From Desulfobacteraceae bacterium (GTDB taxonomy: Bacteria > Desulfobacterota > DSM-4660 > Desulfatiglandales > B25-G16), in the NCBI GenBank assembly GCA_030612685.1, contig JAUWNK010000002.1, positions 1 through 40,000 on the forward strand: a stretch of 40,000 nt of DNA, given 5' to 3'. The position numbers and the translations under genes are program-made. The notes under the pieces were generated by a model that was given only the letters and a program-made list of their open reading frames with translations, was not told the origin of the DNA and did not search any database. Below are positions 32,946 through 40,000 of the stretch, in pieces (position 1 is the stretch's first letter; every line of letters starts with the position of its first letter).

Positions 32946-33827
32946 CTACAATTCCAACCAGGAATCGGAATAAAGAGACTTTTTAAGCAGAATACGTGTT
33001 GTTTTTGCATAATCCTGTAGCTCTTTGGAAAGAGATGACATATCAATTGCCTCTTCATCCATTACCTTCCCTATAATCTCTACTATATCCGGTCGCTTTC
33101 CTTTTGCTATATCTACCAGATCCCTATCATAGACATCAGCAATAGCGGAGTACAGGCCACACTTCTCCAACATAGCCATGTAGGTCCGGTTCAGTATGGG
33201 TCTCAGGTGATCAGGTGATCCATTAGATACATTTGATAGTCCACAGGTGGACTTCAGCCCTTCACCGATGTCCTGGACCATAGGCATAAACTGAAGGAGG
33301 GAATAAACCTGATCTTGTTGTACATTAACAGGTGTAGCAATACCATCTACAAAGATATCCTCATTGGGGACACCTGCCTCATTGGCTGCATATGTTAATT
33401 CCACAGTTAGTTCAGCCCTCTCATTCTCATCTCTGGGCATGCCCTGAGGGCCCCAAAGGAGCGCAATCATACGGGCATTATATTTGGCACACATGGGAAG
33501 CATCTTTTCATACCTCTCCTTCCGGCACATGATAGAATTAATCAGAGGCTTCCCCTTGCAAACAGCCAGCCCAGCCGCTATGGCCTCAATATTGGATGTA
33601 TCAAGGGCAAGAGGTATGTCATCAACAACCTCCTGTACAGTCTTTACAACCCACTCCAGTAATTCCGGGCCTCCCTTTCTGGCAGGTCCTAAATTGATAT
33701 CAATAAAGTCCGCGCCCAGTTCCTTCTGCTTCTTGGCCTCTTCCTGGATTGGGACCGGATCTCTCTCCTTAAAGGCACGACCTATTTTTGTAGAGATAAC
33801 ATTCAGGCTTTCTCCGATTATGAACAT
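32946..33827 (-). CDS. acsE: Methyltetrahydrofolate:corrinoid/iron-sulfur protein methyltransferase
   Basis: Transfers the methyl group of CH3-H4folate to the cobalt of the corrinoid iron-sulfur protein (Wood-Ljungdahl methyl branch). 293 residues, somewhat longer than the 262 of Moorella AcsE owing to a C-terminal extension (about 260-293). The TIM-barrel pterin-binding domain shows FIDINLGPARKGG, LALDTSNIEAI, PLINSIMC and CGLSNVSNGSP. AAGGGGG precedes the ATG. It is the last gene of the visible acs operon, 100 bases after acsC. Confidence 0.92.
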   Translation of the reverse strand: MFIIGESLNVISTKIGRAFKERDPVPIQEEAKKQKELGADFIDINLGPARKGGPELLEWVVKTVQEVVDDIPLALDTSNIEAIAAGLAVCKGKPLINSIMCRKERYEKMLPMCAKYNARMIALLWGPQGMPRDENERAELTVELTYAANEAGVPNEDIFVDGIATPVNVQQDQVYSLLQFMPMVQDIGEGLKSTCGLSNVSNGSPDHLRPILNRTYMAMLEKCGLYSAIADVYDRDLVDIAKGKRPDIVEIIGKVMDEEAIDMSSLSKELQDYAKTTRILLKKSLYSDSWLEL

Positions 33828-33852
33828 TTATTTACCCCCTTTTGAACTTTTT

Positions 33853-33913
33853 TGACATGATACACAGGATTTACATGATTTTTATTTATCCTGACCATCC
33901 TGTTAATCCTGTC
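33853..33913. repeat. AGGATTTACA-type short repeat between acsC and acsE
   Basis: On the plus strand ACACAGGATTTACATGATTT and, further on, TCCTGACCATCCTGTTAATC; the halves are imperfect inverted repeats (AGGAT/ATCCT units). This wording (CAGGATTAACAGGAT) is a common intergenic repeat in anaerobic bacteria. It lies within the operon, so it would be transcribed. Confidence 0.5.
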
Positions 33914-33927
33914 TAATACTATTAACT

Positions 33928-35274
33928 TTAAACCCCAAACTCCTTCAGGAATTTTGTGATCTGGGATGCATCCCTTGGTCCGATAAGTATCTCAGAATCC
34001 TTAACCTCCTCTTCCAGATCACCACTTATAGCTGCAGCATAGCCAGGAATGATAAGTTTCTTATGCTTAACCTTATCAAATATACCAGATTTGTTAACAA
34101 ATATACCCACAGCATCACCTACAAACTTTCCGGCAGCCCAGGCTGTCATAACCGAAAGCCCTTCTGTATCCATTATCAAAAGCCATGATGGAACCCTGCT
34201 TGCATCGATCTCAGCACTCACAATAAAGTATGTCAGGGCGAAATTGGTCGTGATACACACAGGAGAATTCTCGTCCGGGCCATTGATCTCATAGATACCC
34301 TGCTCTACTGTCATTGGCCTTTGCGGATCTGTATAGATATTTAATCTTTCCACCAGAAGGGGAAAGAGGCTCTCACCGATAAAATCAGACAGGATTATTA
34401 TTCCTGCATACTTGGCTATGAACATGGACGCAATAACAGTCTCCTTATCAAGGTTATCAGCCATCTCGCAGGGAAATGTAATGGTTGGGAAACCGAGGGC
34501 CCTGTTTTTTTTCATAATTGCCTCACGGCGCAGCCATATCTGGTCCTCGAAGGCTCTCCTGACCGTCCTTGAGTTAGAATCCAGGATCAGGTCCTTCAGC
34601 CCCATACCGGTTAGTTTACCTGTCAGATCCATAAGGCCATCCATATCATCGGCCTTAATAGCTAATGGAAGTCCCTTTTCCTTGGCCAGGGCCCCCATAT
34701 CATCCACATTGTCCTTTGTAGCTGCATATATCACTGGCTTTCTATCAGCGCAAGAATCTATACCTGCCTTCATAACACCAACATCCTCACTCATCAGTAC
34801 CAGGCAAAAGTTGCTCTCATCAATAACCTTTTTAGCCAGGGCCGCAAACTTTCCCGCGTCACCATTAACATCCTTTATAGCGACCAGCTCCGGTCTCAGG
34901 TTAAAGCCAACCCTTTCAAACTGGAAGGTATCCCATACCTTCAACTTTTCTGTTAGTGTTCCTTCATCTGTGTCGGTACTTACCAAAACACCCAGACCAG
35001 GTGAGCCAAGAAATGTCTTTTCATGCCTGAAAAGCACTGTCTCCCCACCAATCTTAAAGGATCTATCACCAGCCCCTATCTGCATCGGCCTCACTGGAGG
35101 TGCGGATGCCTCTGCGAGCTGCTCCTTTGCCTCATCACTTACATCAGGGCAACTGGCCAGCTCCGCCTTACCAGATGCAAGGGCCATTGCAAAGGCCAGG
35201 CATGTAGGATGCCCACATTCCTTGCAATTTGTCTTGGGCAGCATCTTAAATATCTGAATACCTGTTAAAGCCAT
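33928..35274 (-). CDS. acsC: Corrinoid/iron-sulfur protein large (gamma) subunit
   Basis: Carries the methyl group between AcsE and acetyl-CoA synthase. 448 residues, as in Moorella (446). N-terminal 4Fe-4S motif C17-x2-C20-x4-C25-x16-C42, which reductively reactivates the cobalamin. A TIM barrel follows (about 80-320), then the cobalamin-binding C-terminal domain with IMDTEGLSVMTAWAAGKFVG. It pairs with the small subunit AcsD, whose 3' end is at the window edge. AAGGGG precedes the ATG. A family A repeat separates it from acsB upstream. Confidence 0.95.
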   Translation of the reverse strand: MALTGIQIFKMLPKTNCKECGHPTCLAFAMALASGKAELASCPDVSDEAKEQLAEASAPPVRPMQIGAGDRSFKIGGETVLFRHEKTFLGSPGLGVLVSTDTDEGTLTEKLKVWDTFQFERVGFNLRPELVAIKDVNGDAGKFAALAKKVIDESNFCLVLMSEDVGVMKAGIDSCADRKPVIYAATKDNVDDMGALAKEKGLPLAIKADDMDGLMDLTGKLTGMGLKDLILDSNSRTVRRAFEDQIWLRREAIMKKNRALGFPTITFPCEMADNLDKETVIASMFIAKYAGIIILSDFIGESLFPLLVERLNIYTDPQRPMTVEQGIYEINGPDENSPVCITTNFALTYFIVSAEIDASRVPSWLLIMDTEGLSVMTAWAAGKFVGDAVGIFVNKSGIFDKVKHKKLIIPGYAAAISGDLEEEVKDSEILIGPRDASQITKFLKEFGV

Positions 35275-35317
35275 AACGCACCCCTTTTCTTATCTGATTA
35301 TTTTTATTTCTTGGTCC

Positions 35318-35480
35318 GTATTTGCTCAATATCATGTGGATAAAACGCTTACGCCTGACTGTCGGCAGACAGGGCTAAACTCCAGGTTAGGAATTCAGGC
35401 CTGCCCGCCATCGGCTTCGCCTTCAGGCGAGGCGGGCGGGCGCAAGCCTTTTATGCTGCCACTGCATATTGAGCAGTTAC
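35318..35480. repeat. MITE-like element, family A copy 2, carrying a REP insertion
   Basis: Ends GTATTTGCTCAATAT and ATATTGAGCAGTTAC are inverted repeats. It aligns with the inverse of 11487-11588 through GGATAAAA, TAGGAATTCAGGC and GCAAGCCTTTTAT, but is about 60 bp longer, mostly because of the REP palindrome. It lies between acsB and acsC. Confidence 0.75.
35398..35441. repeat. REP-like GC-rich palindrome, copy 5 (nested in family A)
   Basis: GGCCTGCCCGCCATCGG pairs with GGCGAGGCGGGCGGGC. Removing about 41 bp restores the arrangement AGGC-GCAAGCC seen in the uninterrupted family A copy. Confidence 0.8.
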
Positions 35481-35534
35481 CTTGGTACCTTAATTCCACA
35501 AATCTTCAATAATCAATCGTTAATCGAAAATCAC

Positions 35535-37751
35535 TTATCCCAGCATAGATTCCATCTCAAGGGCAGGATGCTTCTTCTCCTGGAGCCATGGAAGGATCTC
35601 CTCTTCAGTGGTACCCACTGTTTCATCTGCTATCCTATCATAGAAATCAGGATCACCTAATTCTGTTGATACGGCCACAAGCCTTTCCTTGATCTCTTCC
35701 TTGAGGTGTTTGGGCATCCATACCATCCTAAAGATACCTCCATCGCCCTTAATGAATTTTCTCTGGCATATATTATACTTTGAGTGACCTACAAAACCAG
35801 GGGTGGACAGCCCACCACCTACTGTGCCGGCCAGTGTAGAAAATTTCATACCGCATGGCGTCATCTCAATATAGTCCCTGTCAACTGTCATAATACCATT
35901 ACATGAGGGAAGTATTGCAGCAAGACATTCACAACATCCACAGGTTGTCATCGGCTCATTAACAATGCTGTAGAAGTTATAGCGCTCCATCTTACCCCTG
36001 GAGGCCTTAAAAATAAATTCATTTACACCCTTAAACTGTCCGAGTTTCTCATCAAGTACCTCACCTTTGGGAACAGGCTGATTTGGCCCTGTGGGATTGA
36101 TCTCATAGGATGCCTTGCAGTCCATCCAGTTATATGCCCCGCAGAGACCTGTCCGCTCCGGGCTGATAGTGCAGACATGGGTTGGGGCAAATGACTGGCA
36201 CAGGGTACAGGAATAATATGTATCTGTGGTCTCATCAGTCATTCCCTCTATCCTGGCATCCCTTGCTGCATAAACCTCCTTGGCAGTCTTGGTCAGCTCA
36301 TCCACATCCTTCTTTTTGGTCATCAGGGTGACCTGCAATTTATCGAATATCCTGCCAAAATCCTGATGAAGCTTTGCATGAAGGATAGTTCCGAGGTCCT
36401 TTAAGGTAAATCCCTTCTCTATTGCACCATCACCAACCCTTAACCATGCAATATCCCTTTGTCCTATATGCATTATACCCTGGGCATAATTAATAAGGTG
36501 ATGAATCTGGCGTTCCAGGATAGGCTCGAAATCCTCCTCCATCTCCCTGCCAGCTACCTGGACAAAGACACCCAAGGGCAATGTGTCGCCCTTTTTAATA
36601 TCTTTTATATCAGGGCCATCAACTATGATCTTTCCATCATCTATCTCGCTCATATCAGCAATCCGGAGAAGCTCGGTCATATGCGATTTACCACCACCCA
36701 TCTCTAAATATAGATCATCCTTCCTTACCCGCTCACCCTCAAAGGCTGGGCCATATGTAAGAGGTATATCTATCTCCGCAACCGTCACCTTTAGTCCCCT
36801 AATCTCAATGGATCTGGCAACAATCTGATCATGGGGTACTTCTGCCACAACATGCTCATAAGTGCACACACCCCAGGGTAATACCTCGGGGATATCAGTA
36901 TCTGCGATGGTTGGGAAACCCCAGTTGATGGCACCTGCTGCATTTGCAGCCCATTCCGCATTGACATCCCCCAGCGCATTGATAAAGGCGAAAACCCTGT
37001 CCTTTTGGTATAAAAGGGCCTTTTTGTAATCACCTGGCTCTATACCACCAAAGGAGAGTCCAACCCTTAGGGCAAAACCAACGGCAAAGACAGCAGCCGA
37101 GATATCAGGCCCAAATGGAACAATACGAACACCCCATCCAATCTGGACACCTGCCTCTATCAACTGCTCAGCAACCGTGGTTCCATTCTGATTGGCAGCC
37201 AAAAATATATATTGGTTTACCTTCTGATAACCTTCTACGATATTTTTTGCGATCTCAGGGTTTGGAGCGGCCCCAACAAGGGCTGCAAAACCAGGGGCAG
37301 TACCATCCACAAACTCAATACCCCTTCTCCTCATAATCACATCATCGGCAGCACCCAGCCAAATTTTACCATTTTCGATATCCGGATCCTCTACAGATGG
37401 TTGATAAAAGTCAGGTTCTTCCACATATCTGATTGCCTCAACAATCTCTTCAGCGAATATTGCGGCTATTCCGGCATCCAGCAGAGGACCTAAGTATGGG
37501 ACATGGCAATCCTTTTTGATATGTGGCGGGAGTAAGGCCCTGCACCTTTTCATAACCGGCTCGGCATCGGCCAATGTTTCAATCTTTTCTCCCATCAAGG
37601 AATAGATAACAGGGAGATAGTAGGCTGTGTTTGGAAATCCTATTTCCTGTTTCGGGCCATATTTATCTATGGCCTCCTTTAATTTTCCTTCTGCCTTTGA
37701 AACTATATTGTAGCCACCCTGTATGGCAGCAAATGCTACTAACTTTGACAT
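35535..37751 (-). CDS. acsB: CO dehydrogenase/acetyl-CoA synthase, acetyl-CoA synthase (alpha) subunit
   Basis: Assembles acetyl-CoA from CO, the corrinoid methyl group and CoA at the Ni-Ni-[4Fe-4S] A-cluster. 738 residues: the full bacterial form with the N-terminal CODH-contact domain (about 1-310) that archaeal CdhC lacks. A-cluster ligands are visible: C-x2-C-x8-C-x9-C in SCTLCQSFAPTHVC / GLCGAYNW (from about 515), and the Cys-Gly-Cys tripeptide in TTCGCCECL near 600 that holds the distal nickel. AAGGAGG precedes the ATG. It follows cooS by 53 bases. Confidence 0.96.
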   Translation of the reverse strand: MSKLVAFAAIQGGYNIVSKAEGKLKEAIDKYGPKQEIGFPNTAYYLPVIYSLMGEKIETLADAEPVMKRCRALLPPHIKKDCHVPYLGPLLDAGIAAIFAEEIVEAIRYVEEPDFYQPSVEDPDIENGKIWLGAADDVIMRRRGIEFVDGTAPGFAALVGAAPNPEIAKNIVEGYQKVNQYIFLAANQNGTTVAEQLIEAGVQIGWGVRIVPFGPDISAAVFAVGFALRVGLSFGGIEPGDYKKALLYQKDRVFAFINALGDVNAEWAANAAGAINWGFPTIADTDIPEVLPWGVCTYEHVVAEVPHDQIVARSIEIRGLKVTVAEIDIPLTYGPAFEGERVRKDDLYLEMGGGKSHMTELLRIADMSEIDDGKIIVDGPDIKDIKKGDTLPLGVFVQVAGREMEEDFEPILERQIHHLINYAQGIMHIGQRDIAWLRVGDGAIEKGFTLKDLGTILHAKLHQDFGRIFDKLQVTLMTKKKDVDELTKTAKEVYAARDARIEGMTDETTDTYYSCTLCQSFAPTHVCTISPERTGLCGAYNWMDCKASYEINPTGPNQPVPKGEVLDEKLGQFKGVNEFIFKASRGKMERYNFYSIVNEPMTTCGCCECLAAILPSCNGIMTVDRDYIEMTPCGMKFSTLAGTVGGGLSTPGFVGHSKYNICQRKFIKGDGGIFRMVWMPKHLKEEIKERLVAVSTELGDPDFYDRIADETVGTTEEEILPWLQEKKHPALEMESMLG

Positions 37752-37804
37752 ATCTTTCTCCTCCTTATTCTTAAGGGATTATACGATTCGATTCGTTAAT
37801 ATCC

Positions 37805-39844
37805 TTAAGCTGCCTCTAACTCACGTCGTGCAGCCATATCCACAAGCACCCTCTCTCTTGCCTTGTCAATCCCGAGGGCCTTTCTCTTTTTGTCAATATG
37901 GGCAATCATCTTTTGGGCATGTATTATTGGATCTGCCTCAAAATCCCACATTCCACCATACATCTCTTCAAATTCCTTAAATAGATAATCCTGAAACACA
38001 GGGGCACCGGTTGTAGGGAATGTTACCCCGAATACAGTATATACACCGGAGGCGACGAAATAGTGACCTATACTGATCGCCTTCTCACTCATCCACTCAG
38101 GGGCTGAACCAGCCGCAGGCAACTCACTTATATCATCTCCCAGCCCTCCTGCCTTGACTACCTCGGTTGCTGCCATCAGGATCCTGCTGTTGTCCACACA
38201 TGAGCCCATGTGAAGCACTGGTGGTAAACCCACAGTCTCACATACCTCTGCTAGGCCTGGCCCACAAAATACCTTTGCTGACTCCGGTGTCATAAGCCCT
38301 GCCATGCCAGCAGCAATGGCATTACACCCTGTGGTTAGAACTAATACATCGTTTTTGATCAACTCCTTGATCACAGTAATATGATCATTGTTGTGAATGG
38401 TTCTTGCATTGTTACATCCAACTACTCCACCTATACCTCTTATCCTTCCATTGATGATATTCTGATTTAGAGGTACATAAGAACCCCTGAATGTTCCTCC
38501 AAGGTGATAATTGATTGCCTCGTAAGAAAATCCAGCAATGAGGTCCGATTTTTCATCCGGGATCATGACCCCAGCCTTTCTCTTGGGGAAATTCTCGATT
38601 GCGGTCTTCACAATCTCCTTGGCGGTCTTCAAGGCATCTTCCTCATGAAATTCCATATGGATGACATTTTTTTCTTCCATCTTTGCAATCGACATGGTTG
38701 TAATCAATTTGGTATGAAAACAGGCGGCTACATTAGCCACATTTTCCATAATGCACTGGATATCAACCACCATGGCCTCAACTGCGCCTGTAATAATGGC
38801 AAGTTCCTGCATCAGGAAGTTCCCTGCCAATGGGACGCCATGTCTCATAATTATCTCATTTCCTGTGCAGCATATCCCAGATAGCTGGATACCATTTGCA
38901 CCTACCTTCTTGGCCAGTTCCTGCATCTCCGGTAGTTCTGATGCCACTATAATCATCTCAGAGAGAAGCGGCTCATGGCCATGAATAACAAGGTTGACCA
39001 TATCCTCTTTGAGCACCCCTAAGTTGGCCTGGCTTTTCAGGGGATACGGTGTACCGAATAGGATATCCTGAAGGTCAGTGGCGATCATGGAGCCGCCCCA
39101 GCCATCAGCAATGGCTGCCCTGGTACCCTGAAACATCAGGTTTTTGTAGTCCTGATCAACACCGATATGGGTCCGGTGCATGATCTCAACTATCTCTCTA
39201 TCAATACCCCTGGGGAATACACCGATTTCTCTCCAGAGTTCGACCCTTTTGGCCGGGGCCCTGCGGGCAGTTAGAACTTCACCTTCCTGCTGACCCCACT
39301 GTGCCAGGGCCTTTTCTCCAACCTCAACAGCGATATCATCTATCTTCCGTGGTTTTTCCTTCTCCCCCTTACCTGTGGTCAGCGCAACCCCAAAGTCAGG
39401 GGCAATCTCCAGTAACTTCTTGGTATCTTTGATTACGTAATACTCTGTCTCTTTTTTAGCAGCCGCTAAAAATGTCTCTGCTACACCCCTGCCATGATCT
39501 GAGTGGGCTGCTGCACCTCCGGCTATCATCCGGATAAAATTCCTGGCTGCTATTGTATTTGCTGTGGCACCACAAAGACCCTTGCGCTCGTCTTCTCCTT
39601 CTATCCCAGCCTTGGGAAGTGGTAGACGACAGGGGCCCTGACTGCAGTTTTTACAGCATGTTCCACCAGCACCTATGGGGCAGGCCTTCATCTTTTCTGC
39701 CCTGTCAAAAATGGTTTCGATCTCGAGCTCCTCAGCACGGGCAATCATCTTTAATGTTGCCGGATCTATGCTCTTCGGAGCACCCTTCTTTTTCTTTTTT
39801 TCAACTTCTTTTTTTTCAACTTCTTTTTTTTCTTCCTCTGCCAT
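37805..39844 (-). CDS. cooS: Anaerobic carbon monoxide dehydrogenase catalytic subunit (CODH beta)
   Basis: Ni-Fe-S enzyme interconverting CO2 and CO; with AcsB it forms the bifunctional CODH/ACS (also called acsA). 679 residues. The B/D-cluster cysteines are in ACPIGAGGTCCKNCSQGPCR, and C-cluster cysteine regions in GICCTGNEIIMRHG, VVGCNNART, TTGCNAIAAG and MGSCVDNSR. The first about 25 residues are an added Lys/Glu-rich tail with repeated EVEKK encoded by tandem DNA repeats. AAGGAGG stands before ATG 39844. It is 64 bases after acsD. Confidence 0.96.
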   Translation of the reverse strand: MAEEEKKEVEKKEVEKKKKKGAPKSIDPATLKMIARAEELEIETIFDRAEKMKACPIGAGGTCCKNCSQGPCRLPLPKAGIEGEDERKGLCGATANTIAARNFIRMIAGGAAAHSDHGRGVAETFLAAAKKETEYYVIKDTKKLLEIAPDFGVALTTGKGEKEKPRKIDDIAVEVGEKALAQWGQQEGEVLTARRAPAKRVELWREIGVFPRGIDREIVEIMHRTHIGVDQDYKNLMFQGTRAAIADGWGGSMIATDLQDILFGTPYPLKSQANLGVLKEDMVNLVIHGHEPLLSEMIIVASELPEMQELAKKVGANGIQLSGICCTGNEIIMRHGVPLAGNFLMQELAIITGAVEAMVVDIQCIMENVANVAACFHTKLITTMSIAKMEEKNVIHMEFHEEDALKTAKEIVKTAIENFPKRKAGVMIPDEKSDLIAGFSYEAINYHLGGTFRGSYVPLNQNIINGRIRGIGGVVGCNNARTIHNNDHITVIKELIKNDVLVLTTGCNAIAAGMAGLMTPESAKVFCGPGLAEVCETVGLPPVLHMGSCVDNSRILMAATEVVKAGGLGDDISELPAAGSAPEWMSEKAISIGHYFVASGVYTVFGVTFPTTGAPVFQDYLFKEFEEMYGGMWDFEADPIIHAQKMIAHIDKKRKALGIDKARERVLVDMAARRELEAA

Positions 39845-39908
39845 TTTTTTCCTCCTTAGGATTAATCCTTTAGACCTTCTTGGTCTTTATTTAATGTTAA
39901 TGAGGATA

Positions 39909-40000
39909 TTAATTCTCTGCCATTAGATCATTTATCATCTCTTGGGCCAATTTTATGGATTCAGGGTGCCGCATAATCAGGATATCTGATCCAGCCAGTA
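39909..40000 (-). CDS. acsD: Corrinoid/iron-sulfur protein small (delta) subunit, 3' end
   Basis: The window cuts this gene; only the last 30 codons are present. They read LAGSDILIMRHPESIKLAQE and end NDLMAEN, matching the C-terminus of the CFeSP small subunit (AcsD/CdhD), where a Gly-Ala-Asp-type strand is followed by a helix. Its position at the head of cooS-acsB-acsC-acsE agrees with that. It would be translated just before cooS in the same operon. Confidence 0.7.
   Translation of the reverse strand, partial: LAGSDILIMRHPESIKLAQEMINDLMAEN

Noticed and set aside
1-40000. Prophage, integrative element or insertion-sequence transposase genes
   Set aside because: No integrase, transposase, capsid or relaxase motif appears in any long frame on either strand; only non-coding repeat elements are present.

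Overview
The window comes from an AT-rich bacterial chromosome of a strict anaerobe that has the Wood-Ljungdahl (reductive acetyl-CoA) pathway. The right end carries the bacterial-type CODH/acetyl-CoA synthase operon (acsD-cooS-acsB-acsC-acsE, minus strand). The remainder is mostly conserved housekeeping. The order ispE / tRNA-Gln / prs / rplY / pth, the MEP-pathway genes, a CarD regulator, a membrane pyrophosphatase and a mitochondrial/deltaproteobacterial-like EF-G would fit a Desulfobacterota (former Deltaproteobacteria) or a neighbouring anaerobic lineage. I cannot name a genus from sequence alone.

Layout. 0.4-5.5 kb: EF-G with a translationally coupled small P-loop ATPase, an unrecognised conserved protein on the minus strand, and a CoA-disulfide-reductase-like flavoprotein. 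5.9-11.3 kb: rpmB, then the minus-strand run ispG-proS-rel (MEP pathway, prolyl-tRNA synthetase, (p)ppGpp synthetase/hydrolase). 12-18.7 kb: DUF1844 protein, ispE, tRNA-Gln(UUG), prs, rplY, pth, hppA, carD. 18.9-27.9 kb: rluD, rho (strong sigma70-like promoter and a leader of about 450 nt), rpmE, prfA-prmC-murA, comEC. 28.2-32.8 kb: an accessory block of a NifX-domain/permease fusion, a second permease half, a small methyltransferase, a thioredoxin with an extra C-terminal domain, a stand-alone four-cysteine Fe-S protein, a Gly-rich zinc ribbon, a hypothetical protein and a Cys-rich mini-protein. It ends at a bidirectional terminator facing the CODH/ACS operon. 32.9-40 kb: acsE, acsC, acsB, cooS and the 3' end of acsD.

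The most unusual aspect lies between the genes. Nearly every spacer is filled by short, non-coding inverted-repeat elements, and several families occur twice or more within 40 kb. Some are nested: a GC-rich REP palindrome inside a MITE-like element, one inverted repeat inside another, and one element inside a larger one. One 318-bp element between the flavoprotein and rpmB contains two inverted copies of a roughly 70-nt hairpin whose stems differ by compensatory changes, suggesting selection on a folded structure. No transposase, CRISPR array or prophage gene is visible. The accessory block next to the CODH/ACS operon is the best candidate for an undescribed protein system: metal, Fe-S and redox proteins, one with exactly the cysteine spacing of the corrinoid protein AcsC.
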